A stretch of DNA of 64,000 nt from Shewanella sp. UCD-KL21 (GTDB taxonomy: Bacteria; Pseudomonadota; Gammaproteobacteria; Enterobacterales; Shewanellaceae): contig NZ_MPHK01000013.1 of the NCBI RefSeq assembly GCF_001957135.1, positions 1-64,000 on the forward strand, written 5' to 3'. The notes under the pieces were generated by a model that saw only the letters and a program-made list of their open reading frames with translations, searched no databases and had not been told where the DNA came from. The number at the start of each line of letters is the position of its first letter. The first letter of the stretch is position 1. Position numbers and translations under genes: made by a program. Shown one piece after another: positions 7,745 to 15,306 of this stretch.

Positions 7745-8462
7745 TAAGTATTCGATAACAGCAATGGTGCTTATGATCATTGTCATAGGCTCCTATGTTT
7801 CCCAATTCTATTTTAATTTAGGTTATGTTGTCTCTGAAAAAGTAGCTGACTGGGTTCACTTTAGTAATTATGTCGGTGGGTTAATTAGCCCACTATTAAG
7901 CTTTATTTCGTTGATACTATTAATACAATCGTTGAATTTACAAAACAGAGCTAATCAGGAGTTAAGAACAGAAGTTAAACTAAACCAAAAAAATGAGCAG
8001 CTTAGATCCTTTGAGACCTATTTTTTTGGATTGATTGATGCTCAAAGATCAGCATTTGCTAAATTTGAAATAGACTTCTTAAATGATACTTTTGCTGGCG
8101 TTTGTGCCATTCGAGAACTTGAAGATCAGATTGAGATTCTGCGTGGCTACAATGTAACTGAAGAAGACATCAGTCAAGCAATTGACTCGATTGATCAGAA
8201 AGAAAACATTTTTAACACGATCCGTATTTTTTACAATATTGTCAAAATGGTTTCTGAAAAACTTACTAATGAAAATGGCTTCGACTCTAAATATCGACAA
8301 AACCAATTTCAAACTTTAATCCATTTCACCGAATTCTCACAGCTTAGATTAGTCATGATAAGTATGCAATTCATGGATTGGGAGTCCTCAAAATATCTGA
8401 AAAAGCATGAGGAGTTTATGGCCGTACTTGAAGAATTAGGTGGTGGTGCAAATTTATATTAA
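7737..8462 (+). CDS. membrane protein resembling putative phage abortive-infection (PutAbiC) family
   Basis: The 241-residue product starts at the ATG at 7737, overlapping the previous stop by 8 bp; an in-frame TTG at 7722 is less likely. Two N-terminal membrane helices are clear (about residues 8-28 and 46-68). They are followed by a helix with many Q, N and E, then the segment LRSFETYFFGLIDAQRSA. The layout WVHFSNYVGGLISPLLSF, long helix, then FE-x-x-FF is what I remember for the putative phage abortive-infection family (Pfam PutAbiC, related to lactococcal AbiC). The cytoplasmic C-terminal 150 residues would hold the active or sensing part. The gene ends before a terminator and converges on rep. 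Confidence 0.7.
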   Translation: MLNKYSITAMVLMIIVIGSYVSQFYFNLGYVVSEKVADWVHFSNYVGGLISPLLSFISLILLIQSLNLQNRANQELRTEVKLNQKNEQLRSFETYFFGLIDAQRSAFAKFEIDFLNDTFAGVCAIRELEDQIEILRGYNVTEEDISQAIDSIDQKENIFNTIRIFYNIVKMVSEKLTNENGFDSKYRQNQFQTLIHFTEFSQLRLVMISMQFMDWESSKYLKKHEEFMAVLEELGGGANLY

Positions 8463-8487
8463 TAGTTTAGATTACTAAGCTCTCCCA

Positions 8488-8514
8488 AAACCTAATGGAA
8501 GTTTAGGTTTTTTT
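8488..8514 (+). terminator. terminator of the two-gene cargo operon
   Basis: AAACCTAA (8488-8495) and TTAGGTTT (8503-8510) form an 8-bp stem with a 7-nt loop followed by T residues, 25 bp after the PutAbiC-like gene. Confidence 0.75.
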
Positions 8515-8792
8515 AAGATATATAAATTTCCAATTCAAATTTTCATTAAGAGCAAGGTTATAAACTTCAATAACCTTACTTTAAAGTTATAAGTACAGTT
8601 ATTTACAGAACTCCAAGTAAAAGCACTTTAGCCATACTGGCTAATGATTAAATCAAAGGATAAAAAGCAGATTTTCAAGATTTTTGTTGCCTTAAAAGCT
8701 TAAGAAGTAAGCTTGATATGGGTGCTGCTACTGTAATTTAAAGCATGAATTTAAAGCATTAGACATTGCGTCTAGCCGCCTTATTAAACCGC
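8515..8792. other. intergenic region between converging cargo and rep genes
   Basis: No gene is visible. The stretch holds a 13-bp direct tandem repeat (AATTTAAAGCATG at 8735-8747, nearly repeated at 8748-8759) and a weak hairpin (TAGAC 8760-8764 with GTCTA 8770-8774) that could end rep transcription. Neither is strong. Confidence 0.4.
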
Positions 8793-10802
8793 TTATGCTT
8801 TTTGTACCCTCCATTGATAAAGCCTTGTGGCAATCGCTTGTCCTGCGAACCACAGCCCCTTAATTTTAGTGGTAAGCTCACCATCATAGTAACTCGGTAA
8901 GCATTCACCAGTTTGTTCATCAACGTTAAGCTCATAATGCAATTTTATAGGTCTATCTTTTAGATTAATTGAAATGCCGCCCATAGCAGTCGTGTAAGCT
9001 TGCCAATCACTGTTATCAGCTGCAAACCTTGCTTGCTCTAACACTGATGTATTATTTTCCGTATCGGTGTTAAATAGCTTTTCACGGAGTCTTCTCAGTT
9101 CACGCCAAACCGATACGCTAGCACCACCAATTTGCTGAAATTGACGAATACACCAGCAAGAAGCCCACGCATCAATACGTTGAGCGACTAAAAGTGAATC
9201 ATTGCCAAATTGGTCTTCACCTAAACCCTCACCATCAATATTTTTAACGATGTATTTTAAAATATAGCCCGTAGCAGAGCCCTTACTTGGGTCAATTTTC
9301 TTAAAGTCACAGCGATTCTCTTGAGCCCCTTTTTCATCACCATCAACCTCTAAGGCGTAATGACGAATAATATCTTGCATAATTTCGAGCTTTTCAGCTT
9401 CAATAAAAAATAACATGTGCCAATGTGGTGTGCCGTCATGCTGTGGTTCAACCACACGAAAGCCATAAGGGCTGATATCATTTCGCTTAAATTCAGCTCG
9501 TGTTTTTTGCCATTGATGATTTAAATAGGCATTGGCCTCATCGGGCATTAGCCCTTCCCATTTAGGATTAGGCGCACCTGATTTCTTAAATGCTCGATGA
9601 TACTTCGAAGGGCAAGTAACAGTAATAAATAAAGCCTCATGCCCCTCAGATTTAGCTAAGTTCTCAAAGCCTCTAGAGCGGCAAATTAGCTCATCTTTTC
9701 TAATTTTTGGATTTGAAACATTGAGGTCTGATACTTCCTTTAATGTGTAACGCTGCCCTGCATCATTAATAATGATACTAGAGCTCAATAATTCTTCATT
9801 TCTCAACCGTTGAGCTATTCGGTTTTGAGTGGTGATATTACTGGCGTAAGTCTGCCTTTTGCTATTAACAAAATTGAGGTGTAATGCTGCTTTTTCATTG
9901 GCCTGAGTAATGACTTTACGAAACTTCCTCAGCCACCATCGCTTATCTGCATATCGCTTAATACAGCCCGACATTTGAACGGCATTATTAGGTTCAACTG
10001 GGCTGATTCCGAAACTAGCTACATACCTTGATAGAAATTCATATACGTTTCTTTGCTGCCCTATTGATAAATCACTGATTGCGCCTTTAAAAGTAGGCAT
10101 AGCTGTTTCAGTATTTAATTCAGGAATGTTCCCGTAATTTTCGGGATGAGTTCGGTCACTTTCGGTAATTGATTCGGGGGCATTCATGCAACTTTCAGGG
10201 TGAGTTCGGTCGCTTTCGGTAAATAATTCGGAAGCATTCCTGCAAGTTTCAGGGTGATTTAGGCTGCTTTCTGCAATAGATTCGGGAATGTTTCCGTAAT
10301 TTTCGGGGTGAGTTTGGTCGCTTTCAGCAATTGATTCAGCAATAGTCCCGTACTTTTCAGGATTTTTAGCATTATTTAGGTAATCATAATTAGCTTTATT
10401 GTGGTGCACATTAATAAAATCAATCGCCCTAGGGTCGATAACAATCCGCCTGCAATAGTCGGCGCACTCCTTTGCTTTGTTGTTAATATCATCATCGAAG
10501 CAAAAAAACATATGTGCGAGCTTTTTAGGCAATAATTTATATAACTTGGTGCTTGTATCTAAGATATGGCGATTGCGGTCATAAGGTGTTGGTTTTGCAA
10601 AAGCCTCCTCTAAAATTGTGAATTTAATTAGATTAGAGAATGTCGATAACTTTCTAGAAATAAATGCAGCATCATCTCGCCCAACCTTTAATAAATAGGG
10701 TGATAAAATATCATCACTACTATTCATGGCTGTCGCAAGTTTTTTGGCTGTAAAGCTGCTCACACTAAGACACCGCAGTTCTGAGTTGATAAGCGTAAGC
10801 AC
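8793..10802 (-). CDS. replication initiation endonuclease, phage P2 gpA-like (HUH family)
   Basis: The 669-residue protein resembles the bacteriophage replication gene A family, which nicks the origin and starts rolling-circle replication. The metal-binding HUH motif is GTPHWHMLFF (H460, H462). The paired catalytic tyrosines are Y513 and Y517 in TGYILKYIVKNI. The family C-terminal signature RIDAWASCWCIRQFQQIGG follows at about 542-560. The start is a GTG at 10802 overlapping the upstream gene by 38 bp; an ATG at codon 26 is an alternative without a clear Shine-Dalgarno. Residues 147-236 hold five 18-residue repeats not expected in the family. It is the last gene of the minus-strand island operon. 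Confidence 0.88.
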   Translation of the reverse strand: MLTLINSELRCLSVSSFTAKKLATAMNSSDDILSPYLLKVGRDDAAFISRKLSTFSNLIKFTILEEAFAKPTPYDRNRHILDTSTKLYKLLPKKLAHMFFCFDDDINNKAKECADYCRRIVIDPRAIDFINVHHNKANYDYLNNAKNPEKYGTIAESIAESDQTHPENYGNIPESIAESSLNHPETCRNASELFTESDRTHPESCMNAPESITESDRTHPENYGNIPELNTETAMPTFKGAISDLSIGQQRNVYEFLSRYVASFGISPVEPNNAVQMSGCIKRYADKRWWLRKFRKVITQANEKAALHLNFVNSKRQTYASNITTQNRIAQRLRNEELLSSSIIINDAGQRYTLKEVSDLNVSNPKIRKDELICRSRGFENLAKSEGHEALFITVTCPSKYHRAFKKSGAPNPKWEGLMPDEANAYLNHQWQKTRAEFKRNDISPYGFRVVEPQHDGTPHWHMLFFIEAEKLEIMQDIIRHYALEVDGDEKGAQENRCDFKKIDPSKGSATGYILKYIVKNIDGEGLGEDQFGNDSLLVAQRIDAWASCWCIRQFQQIGGASVSVWRELRRLREKLFNTDTENNTSVLEQARFAADNSDWQAYTTAMGGISINLKDRPIKLHYELNVDEQTGECLPSYYDGELTTKIKGLWFAGQAIATRLYQWRVQKA
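10095..10364 (-). repeat. five tandem 54-bp units inside rep (18-residue repeats)
   Basis: Five units encode variants of HPENYGNIPESIAESDRT at residues 147-164, 165-182, 183-200, 201-218 and 219-236. The repeat is clear at protein and DNA level; the units have diverged by substitution but not in length. It sits between the N-terminal region and the catalytic domain and looks like a flexible acidic linker. The DNA could also serve as binding sites, since P2 has its origin inside gene A. Confidence 0.9.
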
Positions 10803-11061
10803 GACCTTTTTCTGTCACAAAGTAATGCTCTTGCTTTATACCAAACGGATATAGTATTTCACTTGTTACAAGCCCTTCAATCACAAGTTTGTTAAGTGTC
10901 CGCATATCAAATTTGTATCGGTCACCATGCTTATTAACATAGCGCTCAAGACCATTTGTTTGACGGTATGAATGACCCACTTCCCGACAAATTTCAAAAT
11001 GAGTCGTTGTAAGGGATAACCAGATAAGAAGCCGCTTTTGCTCCAATGTTAATTTAGGCAT
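10765..11061 (-). CDS. unknown 98-residue protein between alpA-like gene and rep
   Basis: I chose the ATG at 11061 (MPKLTLEQKRLLIWLS), preceded by AAGGTGG; two in-frame GTG codons just upstream (11070, 11067) are alternatives. It overlaps the end of the AlpA-like gene by 8 bp and the start of rep by 38 bp, so the three genes are coupled. The sequence is basic with helical segments, and a C-terminal GIKQEHYFVTEKGRAYAYQL that looks like the wing end of a winged-helix fold. A DNA-binding accessory role in replication or regulation is plausible but not shown. Confidence 0.7.
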   Translation of the reverse strand: MPKLTLEQKRLLIWLSLTTTHFEICREVGHSYRQTNGLERYVNKHGDRYKFDMRTLNKLVIEGLVTSEILYPFGIKQEHYFVTEKGRAYAYQLRTAVS

Positions 11062-11299
11062 TGTCACCACCTTGAGAGCTTTGCCCTAGGTGCTGCATTC
11101 GCATCAAATTATCAAGCCAATGATCTAAATCGTCTTTCAAGTAACGAACTGCACGACCAATTTTGACAAATGGTGGCGCAGGGGTTCTATTTTCACGATT
11201 GCCTTCCATACGAGATTGACGCAAGAAAGAGCGGCTCATCCCGATATATTCAGCGGTTTCTATTTCAGATAGTGCACGTTTGATTGGTGGTGTTGGCAT
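11054..11299 (-). CDS. AlpA-like helix-turn-helix regulator/excisionase
   Basis: The 81-residue protein has the MerR-like helix-turn-helix of the AlpA/excisionase family: IETAEYIGMSRSFLRQSR, then PAPPFVKIGRAVRYLKDDLD and a short tail. AlpA proteins control integrase or excision in P4-like elements. The ATG at 11299 is preceded by GGAGG at ideal spacing; an ATG four codons earlier overlaps that Shine-Dalgarno and is rejected. It is the first gene after an AT-rich spacer with repeated GTTAAA motifs (11346-11405), which may be its operator. Confidence 0.85.
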   Translation of the reverse strand: MPTPPIKRALSEIETAEYIGMSRSFLRQSRMEGNRENRTPAPPFVKIGRAVRYLKDDLDHWLDNLMRMQHLGQSSQGGDNA

Positions 11300-11345
11300 G
11301 ATTGCCTCCATGTACGTTTAAGTTCATGGAGGACTTTAAGAGGTA

Positions 11346-11405
11346 GTTAACCTGACTAGAATAGGCGTTAAACCTACTGTTAAATTGTTAAACTTAACGT
11401 TAAAA
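11346..11405. promoter_or_regulatory. five GTTAA(A/C) repeats upstream of the alpA-like gene
   Basis: GTTAA-type motifs start at 11346, 11367, 11379, 11387 and 11399, all in the same orientation. Spacings of about 20-21 bp (11346-11367, 11367-11387, 11379-11399) place them on the same helical face, with 12-bp steps between the interleaved sets. This looks like an operator array or replication iterons. It fills nearly the whole gap between the 324-aa gene and the AlpA-like gene. Confidence 0.5.
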
Positions 11406-11406
11406 A

Positions 11407-12381
11407 TTAAACGCATTTAGTTCTTTTTTTAATTCTGCTCAATGTCGTATTTAGACTGCTAAACTTTTGCTTACCTGAACGCCCGTAACGACTTTCCCAC
11501 ATTAATTCATCATCAACGACAGCCTTCAAGATATTGTACTTATCAAACTCTCTTTCACTATTTTGCAGTTTGGACTCTTCTTCAAGGATACTCCAAACCT
11601 CTTTTGCTGTTATAAATTTATTAAAAGCAACTATGTCGGCAATTAAGACATTGAGGTCATATTCTCGCTCTTTAGCATTACTAGCTTTTAATGCTTTAAA
11701 CTCAGTAGAAGGCAAACTTTTTTGAGTTACGACTTCCACAACCTTATTTTCAAATTTAACAGAAGGGCTCACATCAATACTAAAGTGAGCTTTTACATTT
11801 TCGAGCTCTTCAGAAGTAATACAAACGTCTTCGAGTAAAAAAGTTTTAACCGAATAAAAAAGCTCTATTTCATTCGGTTTTTTAGGAGTTTTTAGACTTG
11901 CAGGGTTAGCCATAGCTGCAACTTCTTCACAAAAACGCTCAAAATCTTTAAGCATACTGGTACGTTCTTGAGGGTAAAAAATGAAGGGCATATTTTTAAA
12001 AGAAGCCCTATCAAAGGGAAGTTGTTCAAAGGTTACATTGAACCATTTTTGTATAACTCCATTTGGTATTTCAACGCTGAACGGGTAGTCAGATGAGTAA
12101 TGGAGAATTTTATTCTTCTGCAATAACGTAGAACAACGAATGCTAATTTTATTTTTTTCAAAAAGCTCGAACTGTTGCTCCTTTGTCATAGAGATTAACC
12201 CTGCATACTTTGCCGAACCAAAGCCATTAAACTTACCTTTTGACCAGCCTCCGATTACAATATTCTGTGTCTTGCAATACAAGCAAAAAGATACCTCTGT
12301 ATCGGTACATAGATACTGTAAATCAGCCTCAGACAACCCAAAGGTACTTTGTAATTCTGAAATTCTATAATAACTTTTCAA
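11407..12381 (-). CDS. unknown 324-residue island protein
   Basis: I do not recognise this protein. It starts at a TTG (12379-12381) preceded by AAGGAA, 22 bp after the integrase gene. The N-terminal 60 residues contain a possible zinc-binding CLYC and the phrase YYRISELQSTFGLSEADLQY, which looks like a small helix-turn-helix recognition module. The middle is mixed alpha/beta and the C-terminus is basic (SGKQKFSSLNTTLSRIKKRT). Position between int and alpA suggests a regulator or recombination accessory factor, but this is inference. Confidence 0.7.
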   Translation of the reverse strand: MKSYYRISELQSTFGLSEADLQYLCTDTEVSFCLYCKTQNIVIGGWSKGKFNGFGSAKYAGLISMTKEQQFELFEKNKISIRCSTLLQKNKILHYSSDYPFSVEIPNGVIQKWFNVTFEQLPFDRASFKNMPFIFYPQERTSMLKDFERFCEEVAAMANPASLKTPKKPNEIELFYSVKTFLLEDVCITSEELENVKAHFSIDVSPSVKFENKVVEVVTQKSLPSTEFKALKASNAKEREYDLNVLIADIVAFNKFITAKEVWSILEEESKLQNSEREFDKYNILKAVVDDELMWESRYGRSGKQKFSSLNTTLSRIKKRTKCV

Positions 12382-12403
12382 AGTAATTCCTTCTTTATTT
12401 CCT

Positions 12404-13639
12404 TTAACCGATCAAATTAACCGCTGCAGCTTTATGCTCTGGAGCCAAATGAGCATACCTTAATGTCATTGTCATATCGGCATGACCAAGCAGCTCCCTA
12501 ACGGTATTCAAATCGACTCCCTTCATGACTAGCTTACTTGCAAAATGATGCCTTAAATCATGAAAATTAAAATTGTGAATTCCAGCGTCAACGATAACTT
12601 TATTAAAACCTTTTTTAAAGTCTGTCAGAGGCTTACCCTCAGCACCTTCAAAGACAAATTCTTTAGAGTAAGATTGTTCACGCCACTTCGAAAGTACATT
12701 GAATGAAGCAGTGTTTAAGGGGATATGTCTGGTTTTACCTGATTTAGCAGATTCACCTTTAATCGTTAAAACAGGAATTGAAAAGTCTATATTTGACCAT
12801 TTCAGCGATAATATCTCTCCACGCCGCATTCCAGTATTCATAGCTAGTAATACAATAGGCTCTATGTGATCGGCATAAGTATGATGACTGAGAGTTGGTT
12901 GCTGAGGATAGCCACGTTTTAATCTATGTTCATTGGCACTTATTCGCTTTTCCTTAATCAAGCTATCACGCTCTGTAAGACCATTTAGTAAAGCAGCTTC
13001 TTCTACGGGGGTTAAATATCGAGTTCGATTATTATCAAGCTTATACGCCTTCACTTTACTTAATTCATGAGAGTCAATAATCCCCCACTCAACGGCTCTA
13101 CTTAATGCGCCTTTAAGTGTGTTTACGTTATAGTTTATTGTCGCTTCTGCTTTGCCAGCGTCTTTAGCCTTGGCACGCCACTGCTCAACATGCCACGCTG
13201 TGATATCTGCTAACTGCAAATCTCCAAGCTCTTTAAAGCGGTTAAGCAAAACACTTTTTATTTGGTCAGCAGTTCGAGTGCTATTCGCAACAAGCCAAGG
13301 GTAATACTTGTCTTCTACATAAATTGAAAACTTATTAAACTTTTTAACCTGCTCTTGGGCTTTTGCTGCTTTTTTTTCAGACTGCACATTAATACCTGAT
13401 GCAACCTTACCCGCTTGTGATTTAGCCATATCGCGAGCCTGAGTGGGAGTAATAGAACTGCCCTTACCCAAGAGGTAATTAACCTGCTTTCCATTGTGAC
13501 GATAAAACAGGTAATACGAGATAGCCCCCTTCGCTGAAATTCGGGCATGGAACCCTTTAATCTCAGTATCATTGAGCCGCTTATCCTCAATGGTTAAGTT
13601 CTTAATAGAGGTTGCATTAATTTTGGATGAAACAGCCAT
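12404..13639 (-). CDS. tyrosine recombinase/integrase, P4-like
   Basis: The 411-residue integrase starts at the ATG at 13639, directly preceded by AGGGAG; frames reaching 13705 would add 22 poorly supported residues. The N-terminal DUF4102-type arm-binding region is followed by a SAM-like core-binding domain and the catalytic domain. Catalytic residues are R272 (MNTGMRRGEI), H360 and R363 (HDLRHHFAS), H386 (LLGHADMTM) and the nucleophile Y395 (LRYAHLAPE). The start is about 170 bp from the attR repeat and the gene reads away from it. A putative arm-binding site (13651-13668) lies just upstream, so integrase may repress its own promoter. Confidence 0.93.
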   Translation of the reverse strand: MAVSSKINATSIKNLTIEDKRLNDTEIKGFHARISAKGAISYYLFYRHNGKQVNYLLGKGSSITPTQARDMAKSQAGKVASGINVQSEKKAAKAQEQVKKFNKFSIYVEDKYYPWLVANSTRTADQIKSVLLNRFKELGDLQLADITAWHVEQWRAKAKDAGKAEATINYNVNTLKGALSRAVEWGIIDSHELSKVKAYKLDNNRTRYLTPVEEAALLNGLTERDSLIKEKRISANEHRLKRGYPQQPTLSHHTYADHIEPIVLLAMNTGMRRGEILSLKWSNIDFSIPVLTIKGESAKSGKTRHIPLNTASFNVLSKWREQSYSKEFVFEGAEGKPLTDFKKGFNKVIVDAGIHNFNFHDLRHHFASKLVMKGVDLNTVRELLGHADMTMTLRYAHLAPEHKAAAVNLIG

Positions 13640-13650
13640 ACCACTCCCTG

Positions 13651-13668
13651 TGTAGCAAATATGTAGCA
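13651..13668 (+). repeat. putative integrase arm-type site, right copy
   Basis: This is an exact, same-orientation copy of the 18-mer at 6394-6411, lying 12 bp before the integrase start codon and 141 bp inside attR. Its position would let bound integrase block int expression. Confidence 0.6.
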
Positions 13669-13808
13669 GATTGAGAGTATAACCAAGAAACACAATGAAT
13701 AGCAATGAACAAACTCAATAGGAGTTATACGCATTATTTCAGGCACTTATATAGTAATTATCATAGATGACTGTATTTTGCGGTTCACTGAGGCACAACG
13801 TTAAATCA

Positions 13809-13857
13809 GACTCATAATCGTCAGGTCCCCAGTTCGAGTCTGGGAGGGGCCACCAAT
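13809..13857 (+). repeat. attR: 49-bp copy of the tRNA-Ile2 3' half
   Basis: The sequence is identical to 6288-6336. It lacks the 5' half of the tRNA, so it is a fragment and not a gene. It marks the right boundary of the island. Confidence 0.92.
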
Positions 13858-13865
13858 TTATTGAT

Positions 13866-13896
13866 AAGCCGCTTAAAGAAATTTAAGCGGCTTTTT
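13866..13896 (+). terminator. original tRNA-Ile2 terminator, now after the attR fragment
   Basis: Positions 13866-13877 and 13882-13893 form a perfect 12-bp stem with a GAAA loop and a T-tract. It lies at the same distance from the tRNA 3' end as the terminator at the left end. It was probably the native tRNA terminator before integration. Confidence 0.85.
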
Positions 13897-14269
13897 CATG
13901 TCTAAAATTTAAACTTTAGCCAAATACCAACAAATATCAACATCACCATTTAACGCAGAACACGGCCGAAAGATCACAAATGCTATAAGTCACTAAATAG
14001 TTCTCGCTGCTTTATCATGAGTTTCATTCCACTCTTAGCCTAAATGTATCAAACTAACATTCCATTGATTGCAAATAACACTCAAAGCGTTTACTTATTT
14101 AGCTGCCTAAGTGAAATTTAACTAAAACACATTCCCCAAATGATAACTTCACAAAAAATTGATCTAAAACACAGTATATTTGTATTATTATATTAAATTA
14201 AACCTACTACTGTTACATCGCTGTTTGCCAAGTCATTTTGGCTCAAGGTTTTCGTTAAAAGGAATAAAA
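13897..14269. other. intergenic region with candidate promoter of the alginate lyase gene
   Basis: No gene is seen. TTGATC (14159-14164) and TATTAT (14183-14188), 18 bp apart, form a plausible promoter about 80 bp before the lyase start. The rest is AT-rich without clear repeats. Confidence 0.4.
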
Positions 14270-15163
14270 ATGAACAAAATAAAACTGTTACCCTTAGCGC
14301 TTATTGTTAGTAGTTTACTGGGTGGTTGTGCATCAACCTCCGAAACGCCAACACCTTCAAATATCGAGATGAAACCAGCAACGGGTGAGCAAGTAGCACC
14401 TGCTGATTATGCAAAATTTTCTTCAATCTTAAATGCCTCAAAACTGCAAATATCAACGCCAAACGCAAAACCAGGCAGTAAATATGAATTAGCTCAAGAC
14501 AGCAATTTTAGCGGTATCGTTAATGAGCATTTTTATGTAGATAAAGGCTCTGAAGCCCTAGTCATGAATATGGAAGGTTACAAGTTACGCAACGAACTAC
14601 GCGTCTTAGAAAACTTTAAGTCTGATGATAGCCAAACTTTTTATCGTCTATCTGCTGATTTAATGCCTATCAATCCACGAGAAGCTGTAAAAAACAGCCC
14701 TTCGAAAAATGATGCGATGACCTTCTTACAAGTACACAACAAAGGTACATTTGACGATGGCAAGCATGGCGTGGGTTATATCCCTCACCCATTACTGCGT
14801 GTCGTGTACGAAGCCGACAGAAAAGGCATAAAAGATCATTACTGGGCTATCATCAAAAACAACAATGTGAATTGTGGTAAAGACAGTGGAAACCGCGATA
14901 CGCCTGTTTGTAAAAATTCGTATGTAAGAATGAATTTAGGGAAGTTTAACCCTGATGTGCCAACACATTTTGACATCATTGTTGGCGATCAAAAGCTGGT
15001 CATTAAAGTTGATGGGGTCACTAAAGTGAAGCATGACATTAGCTACTGGAAAGACATGCTAAGCTACTTCAAAGCTGGGGTTTATAACCAGTTCGAAAAC
15101 GGTAAAAGCGAAGCGCATTTCTACAATTTAGAATACGCCATAGACAAAAAACAAGCACAATAA
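14270..15163 (+). CDS. PL7-family alginate lyase, lipoprotein
   Basis: The protein cleaves alginate by beta-elimination. The 297-residue product starts at the ATG at 14270, preceded by AAAAGGAA. It begins with a lipoprotein signal (MNKIKLLPLALIVSSLLGGC, lipobox Cys20), so it is probably anchored in the outer membrane or periplasm. The three PL7 motifs are present: RNELR, QVH (in FLQVHNKG) and YFKAGVYNQ, carrying the catalytic His and Tyr. QVH in place of QIH has been linked to a preference for mannuronate-rich substrate. It stands alone between the island and a terminator; no other alginate genes are nearby. Confidence 0.9.
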   Translation: MNKIKLLPLALIVSSLLGGCASTSETPTPSNIEMKPATGEQVAPADYAKFSSILNASKLQISTPNAKPGSKYELAQDSNFSGIVNEHFYVDKGSEALVMNMEGYKLRNELRVLENFKSDDSQTFYRLSADLMPINPREAVKNSPSKNDAMTFLQVHNKGTFDDGKHGVGYIPHPLLRVVYEADRKGIKDHYWAIIKNNNVNCGKDSGNRDTPVCKNSYVRMNLGKFNPDVPTHFDIIVGDQKLVIKVDGVTKVKHDISYWKDMLSYFKAGVYNQFENGKSEAHFYNLEYAIDKKQAQ

Positions 15164-15198
15164 CCTTTCTTTAATCGCTGAGTAAAACACTGCATTAC

Positions 15199-15246
15199 AA
15201 ACCAATGTAAACCGTTTGGATAAACACTCGGGTTACATTGGTTTTC
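15199..15246 (+). terminator. terminator of the alginate lyase gene
   Basis: AAACCAATGTAA (15199-15210) pairs with TTACATTGGTTT (15233-15244), leaving a 22-nt loop and a short T run. The stem is long and perfect, but the loop is large. Confidence 0.6.
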
Positions 15247-15306
15247 TAAAATCCATTCAGTTCTTGCTTGTCATTGAAATAGCTTTAACAGCCCTTAAGC
15301 AGGTGC

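Larger units (their letters stand above)
6288..13857. mobile_element. tRNA-Ile2 integrative island (about 7.5 kb) with phage-defence-like cargo
   Basis: The island is bounded by 49-bp direct repeats derived from the tRNA 3' end. It carries a tyrosine integrase, an AlpA-like protein and an HUH-type replication initiator, plus two coupled genes resembling abortive-infection cargo. Its intergenic DNA is visibly AT-richer than the flanks, and several genes use TTG or GTG starts. No capsid, tail, terminase, relaxase or type IV secretion genes are visible. It is therefore not a complete phage or ICE. A phage satellite, an integrated rolling-circle plasmid or a decayed P2-like prophage are all possible. 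Confidence 0.88.

Noticed and set aside
10095..10364. CRISPR array
   Set aside because: The units are contiguous without spacers, 54 bp long and in frame within the rep gene.
13640..13705. 22-residue N-terminal extension of the integrase
   Set aside because: The ATG at 13639 has AGGGAG at ideal spacing, and the extension would cover the putative arm-binding site.
13809..13857. Second tRNA gene
   Set aside because: Only the 3' half is present; it lacks the acceptor 5' strand and D-arm, so it is an att fragment.
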